DNA from: Terriglobus tenax
GTDB lineage: Bacteria; Acidobacteriota; Terriglobia; Terriglobales; Acidobacteriaceae
NCBI RefSeq assembly: GCF_025685395.1
Contig: NZ_JAGSYA010000004.1
Coordinates: 558,001-622,000 of the forward strand
DNA length: 64,000 bases
Direction of reading: 5' to 3'
Shown piece after piece: positions 27,761 through 36,880 of the stretch (its first letter is position 1; each line of letters starts with the position of its first letter). The notes beneath the pieces are model-generated. The model had not been told where the DNA came from and did not search any database. It worked only from the letters and a program-made list of their open reading frames with translations. Made by a program: the position numbers and the translations under genes.

Positions 27761-30700
27761 TTACCAGCGAACCCGGGCCGAAACCTGTAACTGGCGCGAG
27801 GTGGTGGAGGTGCTGGTGATGAGCCCCGCCGTACTGGAAGGCGCAGCGTTCGCCGAGGAATACACCACCAGGTTGGGTGTGTTGAAGTTGGTATGGTTCA
27901 GCAGGTTGAAAGCGTCGCCGCGCAGTTCCAGGTTGAACCGCTCCAGCAGTTGCAATGTCTTGTACAGGGAAACATCCAGCGTCGTAGCCGCTGGCCCGGT
28001 CAGGCTGTTGCGCTGCACATTGCCATAGGTCCCGTTTTGCGGAACAACAAAGGCCGTCGGGTCAAAGTACTGCCGTGGATTGCCCGTGATGATGGAACCG
28101 CGGAAGTTCGGGTTCAGCGACGGACGGACAGGATTGCTGGTATCGCCATTGTTGGACGGGTTGAAACTCAGCGACGGCGTGAACGGATATCCGCCCTGGT
28201 AGTTGAAGATGCCCGACAGATTCCATCCGCCCGCAAGCGATTCCGCCAATCCCTGCGCCTGTCCCAGGAAAGCGCGCCCCTTGCCTACCGGAATCGCATA
28301 GACGGCACTGACGGTAGCCGCGTTGCGGACATCGAAGTTCGAACGTCCCCAGTCCAGCTTCAGGTTACGGGCATCGGTCGCCAGCCCCGGTGAATTGGCC
28401 GCACCGCTGGCATTCAGAGAGTCTTCATCATCCATTGACTTCGACCAGGTATAGGCCGCGCGTATATCCAGGCCATGGCTCATGCGCTTCCTGAGATCCA
28501 CCTGCAAGGCGTTATACATGCTGGTCGCGCTGGAGATCCAGGCCCATCCACTGCCCAGCTCCGGATTCGCCAGCGGCGTATTCGGTGCGTGATAGATCGC
28601 TCCTGGCGCCAGCCCCTCCGGGCAGCCCGCAGAGGGGCAAGGCGTAGGCAATGCCTGGTTCAGGTTGGCGCTGGAGGTCTCATGATAACCATGCGAACCG
28701 ACATAACCGAGCGTGAGCGTCGTACCCGGTGTGAGGATCTGCTGAACCTTCAGGGCGTAGGAAAGCACCGTAGGCGTGTACATATCCTGCTGCACGCCAT
28801 TCGGCGCGACAAGCCCGCCCTGCACGGCCTGACCGGGCACAATCGGGAGGCTGGCCAGTGCGACGTTCTTCAGCGTGACGGTCGTGTTGAAGGGAGCATT
28901 CTGGTCAGTGCGATATCCCAGGGCATCCAGCAGGTCGTTGTACATACCGAAGCCACCCTGGATCATCGTCGTGCCGTTGCCCAGGGCGTTCCATGCAAAA
29001 CCGACGCGCGGCTGCGGCAGGAACTTCGCTCGATTGGTGGTGAAGGCCGAGGAACCGATACGTGGCTGGGTCAGCAGGATGCCATCCGGCGCCGTAACAA
29101 AGGTGGAAGCGCGTCCGTGCGCCTCGTTCCATCCGTTATCGCCTTCATAGCGAAAGCCAAGCGTCAGCGAAAGACGGCGCGCAACCCTGTACTGGTCCTG
29201 AACAAAGGCGGCCACTTCAACCGAACGCCAGTTCATGCTGGTGGGTGACGGTACCGCGGTAAAGGTGGTGACAGTGCCTTCAAGAAAGTTTTGCAGCGAC
29301 GAGAACGCGGCCTGTCCCCACTGGCTCAGCGCAAGATCATCGTTGAACTGCACACGCTGCACCCACACACCGGCACTGAGGGAGTGCCGCCCAAGGGCGT
29401 AGGTAAAGGTGTCTGCCCCGGTAAACAGGTTGCGCACCGAGGAGTGATCCGCTCCGGTATTGGTGCCGGCGGAGGTGATAGAGCTGGAGGTGTTCGGTGT
29501 TGCGCTGCCGCCGACCGTCACCACGCCCACGGGCTTACCGGCGACAAAGGACGGAACACCCTGCGCCGTCGTGGCGCTGGTGAAGAAATAGTGCGCACGG
29601 GAGTAGCCGCCCGTCACCTGGTTGATCACCTTCGTGGAAACCACGCGCGTTTCGCGCACACTGGCCACCTGCTCGCGCAGACTTTCAACATCCAGCGTGA
29701 AAGGGTTTGCGGTGGGTGTATTGTCGGCGCTGTCATCCACAAGATACGTCGCGCTCAGCGAATCCTTACCGGTAAGGAACTGGTCCAGCCGGGTCATGGC
29801 GAAGTTCTCGCGGATGCTTTGCTTCGGATGGCTGAAGGACTCCGCAATGCCGTTGCCAAGCTCGGGCCCGTTCGCCACGGGCCACAACGACAGAAACGGA
29901 GCCGTTGCCGCGGAGACGCCGACATGAGTGAGCAAGCCATTGGCTGATGGCAGATAGCCCTGCCGCGCATTGCTATCCGGCACCAGGGTTACGGCACTGA
30001 TCCCAAGATTCTGCCGGAAGCCCTCATAGTTCCCGAACAGGAAGGAGCGGTCGCGCTTGAGCGGTCCACCCAGTTGCACTCCAAACTGGTTGCGCTGGAA
30101 CTCGGGGATTGTTCCCTGGTCAAAGTAGTTGCGAGCGTCCATGGCGCTGTTACGCAGAAACTCATACGCCGAGCCATGCAGTGCGTTCGAACCGGAGTCA
30201 GCCACCATCAACACCTGCGCTCCAGGCCGCTTGCCATAGGCCGCGCTGTACGTGTTGGTCAGCACGTTGAACTCGCGCAGGGCATCCACACCGAGCAGCA
30301 GCCCACTGGTGCCACCCGGAGTCTGGTTTAACCCACTGGCCCCGGTGTACTCCACACCGTCCACCAGGAAGAGGTTCTCCTGCGGGCGGCGGCCCGAAAC
30401 GGCAAACTGGTTGCCCACCACCGAGTTCGAGGTGCCAATACCGCCGGTCCGCTCGCTGGTGAAGTTGACGATACCGGGATTCAGAATCAGCAACTGGTCA
30501 AAGGAGCGGCCATTCAAAGGAAGATTGCGAATCTGCTGGCCAGTAACAAGGCCGTTAGTCTCGTCCATGCCAACACCGGTCAGCGATGAGGTGGCGTCTA
30601 CCTCTACCTGCTGCGTAACCTCACCAGGAACCAGCGTGAGATCGAGCGCCGCCGACTGACCCACCGTCAAGGCAAGATCGTGCCGCACCGCCGTGCGAAA

Positions 30701-30976
30701 GCCTGTTGCTGAAGCCTCAAGGTTGAAGTTCCCCGAAGGCAGCAGCGGAAAAGAAAAATGTCCTTCCTCATCCGTAACGACAGTGCGTTCGGCATTCGAA
30801 GTCGTGTTGCGCAGCGATACAACCCCGGAGGAGATCACCGCATGGTGCGGATCATACAAGGTGCCGCTGATCGTTGCGGTCTGCTGCGCGTGGCTTGCGG
30901 CAACGCAGAAGGCAGTCAGAAATGCTGCGATCCAAAGCCGTATCCATAGCCGGGACGAACTCGTTGCGTATGTCAC
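27761..30976 (-). CDS. TonB-dependent receptor 1 with carboxypeptidase-regulatory domain
   Basis: A 1071-residue outer-membrane receptor of the Oar-like acidobacterial type. Start set at GTG 30976 because GGAGAGG lies 7 nt upstream and a signal peptide follows (RLWIRLWIAAFLTAFCVAASHAQ). Order: carboxypeptidase-regulatory-like Ig fold (ATISGTLYDPHHAVISSGVV, residues about 33-115), plug (NLPLNGRSFDQLLILNPGIV, SGRRPQENLFLVDGVEY, VLTNTYSAAYGKRPGAQV, about 140-300), then a long barrel ending in an aromatic residue (VSARVRW). Such receptors import large substrates, often glycans, using TonB energy; the substrate here is unknown. It is separated from the L-fucose cluster by 260 nt of small hairpins and reads in the same direction, so a link to fucose is possible but unproven. 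Confidence 0.9.
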   Translation of the reverse strand: MTYATSSSRLWIRLWIAAFLTAFCVAASHAQQTATISGTLYDPHHAVISSGVVSLRNTTSNAERTVVTDEEGHFSFPLLPSGNFNLEASATGFRTAVRHDLALTVGQSAALDLTLVPGEVTQQVEVDATSSLTGVGMDETNGLVTGQQIRNLPLNGRSFDQLLILNPGIVNFTSERTGGIGTSNSVVGNQFAVSGRRPQENLFLVDGVEYTGASGLNQTPGGTSGLLLGVDALREFNVLTNTYSAAYGKRPGAQVLMVADSGSNALHGSAYEFLRNSAMDARNYFDQGTIPEFQRNQFGVQLGGPLKRDRSFLFGNYEGFRQNLGISAVTLVPDSNARQGYLPSANGLLTHVGVSAATAPFLSLWPVANGPELGNGIAESFSHPKQSIRENFAMTRLDQFLTGKDSLSATYLVDDSADNTPTANPFTLDVESLREQVASVRETRVVSTKVINQVTGGYSRAHYFFTSATTAQGVPSFVAGKPVGVVTVGGSATPNTSSSITSAGTNTGADHSSVRNLFTGADTFTYALGRHSLSAGVWVQRVQFNDDLALSQWGQAAFSSLQNFLEGTVTTFTAVPSPTSMNWRSVEVAAFVQDQYRVARRLSLTLGFRYEGDNGWNEAHGRASTFVTAPDGILLTQPRIGSSAFTTNRAKFLPQPRVGFAWNALGNGTTMIQGGFGMYNDLLDALGYRTDQNAPFNTTVTLKNVALASLPIVPGQAVQGGLVAPNGVQQDMYTPTVLSYALKVQQILTPGTTLTLGYVGSHGYHETSSANLNQALPTPCPSAGCPEGLAPGAIYHAPNTPLANPELGSGWAWISSATSMYNALQVDLRKRMSHGLDIRAAYTWSKSMDDEDSLNASGAANSPGLATDARNLKLDWGRSNFDVRNAATVSAVYAIPVGKGRAFLGQAQGLAESLAGGWNLSGIFNYQGGYPFTPSLSFNPSNNGDTSNPVRPSLNPNFRGSIITGNPRQYFDPTAFVVPQNGTYGNVQRNSLTGPAATTLDVSLYKTLQLLERFNLELRGDAFNLLNHTNFNTPNLVVYSSANAAPSSTAGLITSTSTTSRQLQVSARVRW

Positions 30977-31235
30977 AGGAACCCTCTCCAAAGTAGAGGG
31001 AGGCGAGGCATTGCCGAACCTCCCGCGTGTTATCTGTCCGCGCTTTCCTCGAAGGGAAAAGCACTTTTTTGCCGTGCGAAAGAGCACGTATCGTGCGCTG
31101 TTACCGAAGGAGATTGCTCCTTCCGTACTTTGGTGGCGCAGCGACGGACAGATTTACTCGAAAGAGGTAAAGCCCTTGCCCTCAACCGGTGTGGCCCGGG
31201 CAAGTTGCGTCTATCAGCAGCTAGAGGGGTAGCTG
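30977..31235 (-). other. Intergenic region with three small hairpins between the fucose genes and TonB receptor 1
   Basis: AGCAGCTA/TAGCTGCT (31216-31237) overlaps the end of the dehydratase gene and could end its transcription. GAAGGAG/CTCCTTC (31106-31123) and GCACG/CGTGC (31084-31096) follow. No gene is supported here. Confidence 0.4.
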
Positions 31236-32534
31236 CTATTCACTCCAGACACTTCCCGCGGGGAAGGCGTACTGCTCCAGCGTCTCTGGCTTGACCTGGA
31301 TGCTGTATCCCGGCGTTACCGGCATACGGTAGCGGCCACGTTCAATGCGGACAGGATCAAGGAAGTGCTCGTGCAGGTGGTCGACATACTCGATCACGCG
31401 GTCCTGCATGGTGCCGCTGACGCGCAGATAGTCGAAGGCCGACAGATGCTGCACGTATTCGCAAAGCCCTACGCCACCGGCATGCGGACACACCACCACA
31501 CCGGCCTTCGCCGCCATCAGGATGATGGCGAGGTTCTCATTCACGCCTGCAACGCGGCAGCTGTCAATCTGGCAGACGTCAATCGCTTCGGCCTGCAGCA
31601 GTTGCTTGAACATCACGCGGTTATGGCAGTGCTCCCCTGTTGCAATACGCACGGGCTTGCACTCGCGGCGGATACGCGCGTGGCCAAGAATGTCATCCGG
31701 ACTGGTGGGCTCTTCCATCCACCAAGGCTTCAGCTCCGCAAGCTGGTTGGTGCTGCGGATGGCCTCCAGAACTCCCCAGCGCTGATTGGCATCGACCATC
31801 AGCTTGTTCTCCCAGCCAATCTCTTCCCGCACAATGTGGCCGCGACGCAGGTCTTCCAGAGCATCGCCGCCGACCTTCAGTTTGAAATGTGTCCAGCCAT
31901 CGGCAAGCCCTTCACGCGCCAGGCGGCGGATCTTTTCTTCGCTGTATCCAAACCAGCCCACCGAGGTGGTATACGCGGGATACCCATCGCGCAGAAGAAT
32001 CTCCTTGCGCTCCGCCATCGTCTTCGCGCTCTGCTGCAGCATGGCAAGCGCCTCTTCCTGCGGCAGCAGATCGTCGATGTACTGGAAGTCGATGCAGGAG
32101 ACGATCTGCTCCGCCTCCATCTCAGCCAGCAACTGCCACACGGGCTTTCCAACGGCCTTCGCCCACAGGTCCCATACGGCGTTCAACACAGCCGCCGTTG
32201 CAAGGTGGGTGACACCTTTTTCCGGGCCAAGCCAGCGGAACTGCGACTCTCCCGTCAATTCACGCGAGAACGCTCCCATATTCTCCACGATCGAAGCAAG
32301 CGAACGATTCACCAGCTTGCGTCCCAGGAACTCTACAGCCTGCACCACAAGATCCGTGCCACGGCCAAGCGTGAAGGTGAGTCCATGCCCTTCGAGACCG
32401 GTGTTGGTTTCCAGGATGCAATAAGCAGCGGAATAGTCCGGATCCTTGTTCACCGCATCGGAGCCGATTGCCTCGCGCGATGTGGGAAAGCGAAGATCGA
32501 TGGTGCGTATCCGTTCAATGCGAATGTCGTTCAA
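31236..32534 (-). CDS. L-fuconate dehydratase (enolase superfamily)
   Basis: A 432-residue enzyme expected to convert L-fuconate to 2-keto-3-deoxy-L-fuconate. It has the mandelate-racemase/FucD layout: an N-terminal capping domain (RFPTSREAIGSDAVNKDPDY, GRGTDLVVQAVEFLG) and a barrel with HFKLKVGG (KxK base), LMVDANQRW (metal Asp), WWMEEPTSPDD (metal Glu), IATGEHCHNRV (metal Glu) and CPHAGGVGL (His). The FucD-specific phrases FRWLGPEKGVTHLATAAVLNA and SVGWFGYSEEKI are present, so the assignment is firmer than a generic enolase call. It is the last gene of a four-gene minus-strand operon (mutarotase, lactonase, permease, dehydratase). Confidence 0.93.
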   Translation of the reverse strand: MNDIRIERIRTIDLRFPTSREAIGSDAVNKDPDYSAAYCILETNTGLEGHGLTFTLGRGTDLVVQAVEFLGRKLVNRSLASIVENMGAFSRELTGESQFRWLGPEKGVTHLATAAVLNAVWDLWAKAVGKPVWQLLAEMEAEQIVSCIDFQYIDDLLPQEEALAMLQQSAKTMAERKEILLRDGYPAYTTSVGWFGYSEEKIRRLAREGLADGWTHFKLKVGGDALEDLRRGHIVREEIGWENKLMVDANQRWGVLEAIRSTNQLAELKPWWMEEPTSPDDILGHARIRRECKPVRIATGEHCHNRVMFKQLLQAEAIDVCQIDSCRVAGVNENLAIILMAAKAGVVVCPHAGGVGLCEYVQHLSAFDYLRVSGTMQDRVIEYVDHLHEHFLDPVRIERGRYRMPVTPGYSIQVKPETLEQYAFPAGSVWSE

Positions 32535-32564
32535 GTTAGCCAGCTCCTCTTTGTGTTCGCTTTG

Positions 32565-33875
32565 TTATTCAGGGTTGGTCAGCAATGTCTTTGGCCTTCG
32601 CAACGCCACCACCGCATAGATGGCAACCACGACATAACAGAAGGCGGTGATACTGTAGGCTTCCGCATAGCTGCCGCGAGCGCGGGCTACCAGTCCAAGA
32701 ACCGGCGGCAGCACCGCCCCACCCACCACAGACATCACCAGCATGGAGCCACCCAGCTTGGTGGCGCGTCCCAGGCCTTCAACGCCGGAGGCAAAGATGG
32801 TGGGGAACATGGGCGCGATACAGAAACTGCTAAGCACAAGGCCCACAGCGCCAATGCGGCCAGGGTGCAGAATCGCCAGCCCGATCGCGCAGCCGCTCAG
32901 CACCGCATAGCATGCCACCAGCGTCAGCGGCCTGACCCACTTCATCAGCGCGGTGGAAACAACGCGCCCAATGGCAAAGGCAACCAGGCACGCCGTTAGA
33001 AAATGTGCGGCTGTACGCTCCGGCAGAATGGTGTATTGCTTCAGATACGGGATTAACGCCGACCAGGTGGTGACCTGTCCGCCCACCGTAAAGAACTGTG
33101 CAATCACCGCGAACCACAGGTATTTGGCTGAGAGAACATCCCGGAAGCGCACCGCCTCTGTTGCCTCGCTCCGCGATGCGTCGCTTTCAAACGGAGTCCG
33201 CCAGATAAGGTAGGCCCATAGAAAAACCAGGCAGCCCAGCCCCACATACACGGGCACAACACGCATGATCTCTGTATGCAGATAGAGCGCGTAGGTGTTA
33301 GCCGCTTTCATCGCAGCCACCTGCTGCGCCGCCGGCTCAACCCCGGAGAAGATGAAGTACGTCCCCATCAGCACGCCGGTGATGGTCCCCAGCGGATTGA
33401 AGGCCTGCGAGAAATTCAGCCTTCGCTCCGCTGTCTCCGGCGTACCCGCCTGGGCAATGTAGGGATTCGATGCTGTCTCAAGAATGGCGGAGCCGCAACC
33501 GACAAAAAACAGCGCGCACAGAAAGAGAGAGTAGCGTCCCGCCAGCGCTGCAGGCCAGAAGCTGATCGTGCCGACGCCAAACAGGATAAGCCCCGCCAGC
33601 ATACCGCCCTTGTACCCCTTGCGTTCCATCAGCAGAGCCGCTGGAATCGCCATGCAGAAGTACCCCATAAAGACAGAGGTCTGCACTAACTGCGCCTGGG
33701 TCGGCGTCAGCTCAAACGATTTGCGGAATTGTTGGACCAGGATGTCCGTCAGGTTATTGGACATCCCCCAGAGAAAGAACAGCACCGTCACCAGCAGGAA
33801 GGCGCGCTTCGGCCCCGGCGGGAAGATACTTCCCTTCCCCTGTCCACCATTCGCTGCCGGCGGAGTTATCTGCAT
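32565..33875 (-). CDS. fucP: L-fucose permease (FucP-type major facilitator)
   Basis: A 436-residue, 12-helix sugar:H+ symporter of the inner membrane. FucP/glucose-galactose family features: FFLWGMSNNLTDILVQQFRK in helix 1 (with the conserved Asn-Asn/Asp), GYFCMAIPAALLMERKGYKGG between helices 2 and 3, FVGCGSAILETASNPYIA in helix 4 and RLNFSQAFNPLGTITG in helix 5, a family hallmark. The start overlaps the lactonase gene by 10 nt and the gap to the dehydratase is 30 nt. Context fixes the substrate as L-fucose better than sequence alone. Confidence 0.92.
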   Translation of the reverse strand: MQITPPAANGGQGKGSIFPPGPKRAFLLVTVLFFLWGMSNNLTDILVQQFRKSFELTPTQAQLVQTSVFMGYFCMAIPAALLMERKGYKGGMLAGLILFGVGTISFWPAALAGRYSLFLCALFFVGCGSAILETASNPYIAQAGTPETAERRLNFSQAFNPLGTITGVLMGTYFIFSGVEPAAQQVAAMKAANTYALYLHTEIMRVVPVYVGLGCLVFLWAYLIWRTPFESDASRSEATEAVRFRDVLSAKYLWFAVIAQFFTVGGQVTTWSALIPYLKQYTILPERTAAHFLTACLVAFAIGRVVSTALMKWVRPLTLVACYAVLSGCAIGLAILHPGRIGAVGLVLSSFCIAPMFPTIFASGVEGLGRATKLGGSMLVMSVVGGAVLPPVLGLVARARGSYAEAYSITAFCYVVVAIYAVVALRRPKTLLTNPE

Positions 33876-34720
33876 GCCGCACTCCGGTCCAGGGTCGTGA
33901 GTCCGTAAAACGCAGAAGCTGAGCCGCCAAACAGCAAGGCCTGTTCATGCCCGCTCAGCTCTGAAGCAAACTGTCCGAGAAGTGTCCACCACCCGCTATA
34001 GGTTGATGCCAGCAGAACAACCGGCCAGTCGGAACCAGCCATGCACCGCTTTGGCTGAAAAGCATCCAACACGGTTTCGACATAAGGACGCAGCAAGTCT
34101 GCTGTCCAGTTTGTCCAGTCCGCTTCCGTCACCAGGCCAGAAATTTTGCAACAGACGTTCTCCCGTTTTGCCAGTTCGCGTATCTGCGAATTCCATGGCT
34201 CGAAAGCCCCATCGCGAAGATTGGGCTTGCCACAATGATCGAGCACGAAACGCTGACGAGGATGCCGGTCCACAAAGCGAATCGCTTCTTCCAGCTGATG
34301 CGCATAGACCAGCAGATCGTAAGTAAGTTCGCACGCGGTGATGTGCTGCATACCCCGATGAAACGCCTGCTGGTCGAGAAAACCCGCAGGCTCCGCCTGC
34401 ACAATATGCCGCAGACCCACGAGCTTGCGACTGGCGAGAAGCGGCTCCATCTGCATGGCAAAGTCTTCGCCGGCTATCGGCGCCCATCCCACCACGCCCG
34501 CAATACGATCTGTCTGCTCTGCAAGCCCCAGCAACCAGCGTGTTTCTTCAAGCGTTTGCCTGGCCTGTACGGTGACAGCCGCGGCCACGTGCGATGCTGA
34601 CATAACATTCTCAAGCTGCGGTAACAGATAGTCCTTGCGCAGCAGGCTCATCGCGTCACTGATCCACGCATACTCTGCCGTGCTGTAGTGCCAGAGATGA
34701 TGATGCGCATCGATCCGCAT
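33866..34720 (-). CDS. L-fuconolactonase (amidohydrolase family, COG3618)
   Basis: About 284 residues. The enzyme opens L-fucono-lactone to L-fuconate. Metal-dependent TIM-barrel hydrolase motifs: MRIDAHHHLW at the N-terminus, FVLDHCGKPNL (His), and MAGSDWPVVLLA (Asp) near the C-terminus. The start is taken at ATG 34720, which overlaps the mutarotase TGA; GTG 34723 is equally possible, and GGAG lies 5-8 nt ahead. Tight overlap on both sides indicates strict co-expression with the mutarotase and the permease. Confidence 0.9.
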   Translation of the reverse strand: MRIDAHHHLWHYSTAEYAWISDAMSLLRKDYLLPQLENVMSASHVAAAVTVQARQTLEETRWLLGLAEQTDRIAGVVGWAPIAGEDFAMQMEPLLASRKLVGLRHIVQAEPAGFLDQQAFHRGMQHITACELTYDLLVYAHQLEEAIRFVDRHPRQRFVLDHCGKPNLRDGAFEPWNSQIRELAKRENVCCKISGLVTEADWTNWTADLLRPYVETVLDAFQPKRCMAGSDWPVVLLASTYSGWWTLLGQFASELSGHEQALLFGGSASAFYGLTTLDRSAACR

Positions 34721-35103
34721 CACGCCGACTCCAGGACCAGGTTGGCGTATTGCGTCGTATCGGCCGTGCGAATCAGACCGATGGCATGAGGCACACGCCT
34801 CTTCAACTCCACATGTGGCTCGAAAACAAGATTGCCAAGACGCGTCTCGAAGCCCTGAAGGACATGCGCAGGATTATGTTCGCGAGCCTCGGCCGCCATC
34901 CATGCCTTGCCAATGACAAAGTTCGGCAGAAGTGCATCCAATACCTGCAGCACCGTGGGAATGTTATCGACCAGGGTAAGGTCGATGGTCTCAAGCAAAG
35001 GCCAGTAAGGAAAACCACGATCCGCGATCACCAGCGTGTTGGTGTGACGCACACGCGCCAGCAGCGAGTTGAGGGAGGGGTTCAGAATTCCGGCCCGAAG
35101 CAT
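34720..35103 (-). CDS. fucU: L-fucose mutarotase (RbsD/FucU family)
   Basis: 127 residues. It interconverts the alpha and beta pyranose forms of L-fucose after uptake. Start chosen at ATG 35103 (MLRAGILNPSLNSLLARVRH), the normal family start, with GAGAGG 8 nt upstream; the longer frame from 35163 adds an atypical leader. Family features are GILNPxL, the catalytic His near RHTNTLVIADRGFP, and EARxHNP-like sequence in the middle (REHNPAHVLQGF). It is the first gene of the minus-strand fucose operon, facing the dehydrogenase operon across 175 nt. Confidence 0.88.
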   Translation of the reverse strand: MLRAGILNPSLNSLLARVRHTNTLVIADRGFPYWPLLETIDLTLVDNIPTVLQVLDALLPNFVIGKAWMAAEAREHNPAHVLQGFETRLGNLVFEPHVELKRRVPHAIGLIRTADTTQYANLVLESA

Positions 35104-35177
35104 CGTGGTCACCTCTCGCCCACAAAGAATGGGCATCGCAATGTCGTGAAGTCTAGGGATCACAGCTTGTTTTTGTC

Positions 35178-35197
35178 AATGAAATTATGCTTTCATT
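35178..35197. promoter_or_regulatory. Candidate IclR operator between the divergent fucose operons
   Basis: AATGAAA (35178-35184) and TTTCATT (35191-35197) form a perfect 7-bp dyad with a 6-nt spacer. It sits midway between fucU and the first dehydrogenase gene. The spacing resembles IclR-family sites, and an IclR gene ends the plus-strand operon. Confidence 0.55.
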
Positions 35198-35278
35198 CGT
35201 AATGCATGCGGAAGCGCAATACAGTCGCCCTGCATGGTGCTTCTCTGCTACAACCATTGCGCGGGAGAAAGAACGATC

Positions 35279-36046
35279 ATGGATGAATTCCTTCTGAGCG
35301 GACGCACGGCCGTCGTCACCGGTGGCGCCAGCGGTATCGGCCTGGCGATTGCGCAACGCTTTGTCCAGGCCGGCGCGCGCGTGGTTGTCCTTGACTTGAA
35401 TGGCGACGCGGTTGAACGCGTCGTCGCATCCCTGGGGCAAGGTGTTACAGGCTTCGCCTGCGATGTTGGAGACGCGGACAACGTTGCCGATGTCTTCCGG
35501 AAGATCGACGCCTTCGGCACAACCGAGGTGCTGGTCAACAGCGCAGGCATCGCGCATATCGGTACATTGAGCAGCACTTCGCCGGAGGACCTTGACCGGC
35601 TCTATCGTGTGAATGTGCGTGGAACGTACCTGGTGATGCAGGCCGCGGTAGAGCGGATGCGAGCGGCCGGTCGTGGCGTCATTCTGAACATGGCTTCCAT
35701 TGCCGCAACCAGCGGTCTGCCTGATCGTTTTGCCTACTCCATGACGAAGGGCGCCGTGCTTTCCATGACACTCTCCGTAGCGCGCGACTTTCTTGCCGAC
35801 AATATCCGCTGCAACTGCATCTCACCAGCCCGCGTTCATACACCGTTTGTCGATGGCTTTCTGGCAAAGAACTATCCAGGCCGCGAGACCGAGCAGATGG
35901 CGAAGCTTGCCGCGGCGCAGCCTATCGGACGCATGGGCAAACCGGAAGAGATTGCTTTGCTCGCACTCTATCTATGCAGTGATGCCGCCAGCTTCATCAC
36001 CGGTGTCGATTACCCCATCGACGGCGGCTTCGTGAACCTTCGCTAA
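35279..36046 (+). CDS. 2-keto-3-deoxy-L-fuconate dehydrogenase (SDR family)
   Basis: A 255-residue NAD(P)-dependent short-chain dehydrogenase, expected to oxidise 2-keto-3-deoxy-L-fuconate to the 2,4-diketo acid. It has the cofactor loop TGGASGIG (14-21), NSAG, and the catalytic Ser and YxxxK (MASIAATS; YSMTK). The segment SPARVHTPFVDGFLAKNYPG, followed by QPIGRMGKPEEIALLALYLC, is characteristic of the keto-deoxy-fuconate/BDH2-like subgroup. Start at ATG 35279, with GGGAG about 12 nt upstream. First gene of the plus-strand fucose operon; 19 nt separate it from the next dehydrogenase. Confidence 0.88.
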   Translation: MDEFLLSGRTAVVTGGASGIGLAIAQRFVQAGARVVVLDLNGDAVERVVASLGQGVTGFACDVGDADNVADVFRKIDAFGTTEVLVNSAGIAHIGTLSSTSPEDLDRLYRVNVRGTYLVMQAAVERMRAAGRGVILNMASIAATSGLPDRFAYSMTKGAVLSMTLSVARDFLADNIRCNCISPARVHTPFVDGFLAKNYPGRETEQMAKLAAAQPIGRMGKPEEIALLALYLCSDAASFITGVDYPIDGGFVNLR

Positions 36047-36065
36047 CAGGAAAGCAGGGCGAGCA

Positions 36066-36851
36066 GTGGATTTAGGACTTCAAGGAAAAGTGATCGCTGT
36101 AACCGGCGGCGGCGCCGGCATCGGAGAAGGCATCACCCGCGCCTGCCTGGCAGAAGGAGCCCGTGTTGTCGTACTCAGCCGCGCTTCCGAAAACGTAACG
36201 CGCTGCATCGCGGAGTTGCAGGCAAAGTCGCTGCCGGTCGAGCTGATCGAAACACAACTGGCGGAGATGGACCAGTGCCTTGCCGCCGTGGAGAAGATTC
36301 AATCCACCTACGGACAACTGGATGGCCTGGTCAACAACGCCGGCGTCAATGATGGAGTGGGACTTGCCTCCGGCTCTCCGGAGCGCTTCATGGAGAGCCT
36401 TCGCCAGAACCTGCTGCACTATTACGCTCTGGCGCACTACATGCTCCCCCTGTTGAAACAGGCGCGCGGGTCCATCGTCAATATCTCATCGAAGGTCGCC
36501 CTGACCGGCCAGGGAAATACATCGGCCTACGCCGCCGCCAAGGGTGCACAACTGGCGCTCACACGCGAGTGGGCTGCCGAACTGCTTCCCTTTGGCGTGC
36601 GCGTCAACGCCGTGCTGCCGGCAGAGGTGATGACGCCACTCTACGGCCGCTGGCTCAAGACGTTGCCGAATCCTGAAGAAGAACTGCATCGCATTGAAAG
36701 CCGCATTCCGCTGGGACATCGCATGACGACGATTGAGGAGATTGGAGCGACGACGGCTTTTCTTCTCTCGCCCACGCAGTCCTCTCACACCACCGGGCAG
36801 CACATCGTGGTGGATGGCGGCTATACGCATCTCGATCGCTCCCTGACGTAA
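36066..36851 (+). CDS. L-fucose dehydrogenase (SDR family)
   Basis: A 261-residue short-chain dehydrogenase starting at GTG 36066. It should oxidise L-fucose to L-fucono-1,5-lactone, the first step of the pathway. Motifs: TGGGAGIGEGI (cofactor), NNAG, NISSKVAL (Ser) and YAAAK (Tyr/Lys). The region AVLPAEVMTPLYGRWL and the end IPLGHRMTTIEEIGATTAFLL, HTTGQHIVVDGGYTHLDR are typical of the L-fucose dehydrogenase subgroup in such clusters. Together with the lactonase, dehydratase and second dehydrogenase, the route from L-fucose to 2,4-diketo-3-deoxy-L-fuconate is complete; the final hydrolase is not in the window. Confidence 0.88.
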   Translation: MDLGLQGKVIAVTGGGAGIGEGITRACLAEGARVVVLSRASENVTRCIAELQAKSLPVELIETQLAEMDQCLAAVEKIQSTYGQLDGLVNNAGVNDGVGLASGSPERFMESLRQNLLHYYALAHYMLPLLKQARGSIVNISSKVALTGQGNTSAYAAAKGAQLALTREWAAELLPFGVRVNAVLPAEVMTPLYGRWLKTLPNPEEELHRIESRIPLGHRMTTIEEIGATTAFLLSPTQSSHTTGQHIVVDGGYTHLDRSLT

Positions 36852-36880
36852 ACACACCACGCAGCCCCTATGATTTCGAT

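Noticed and set aside
31365-32999. 544-residue plus-strand frame opposite the fuconate dehydratase
   Set aside because: It is antisense to a clear enzyme with all catalytic motifs and is rich in His, Arg and Gln, as GC-rich shadows are. No start signals or family match.
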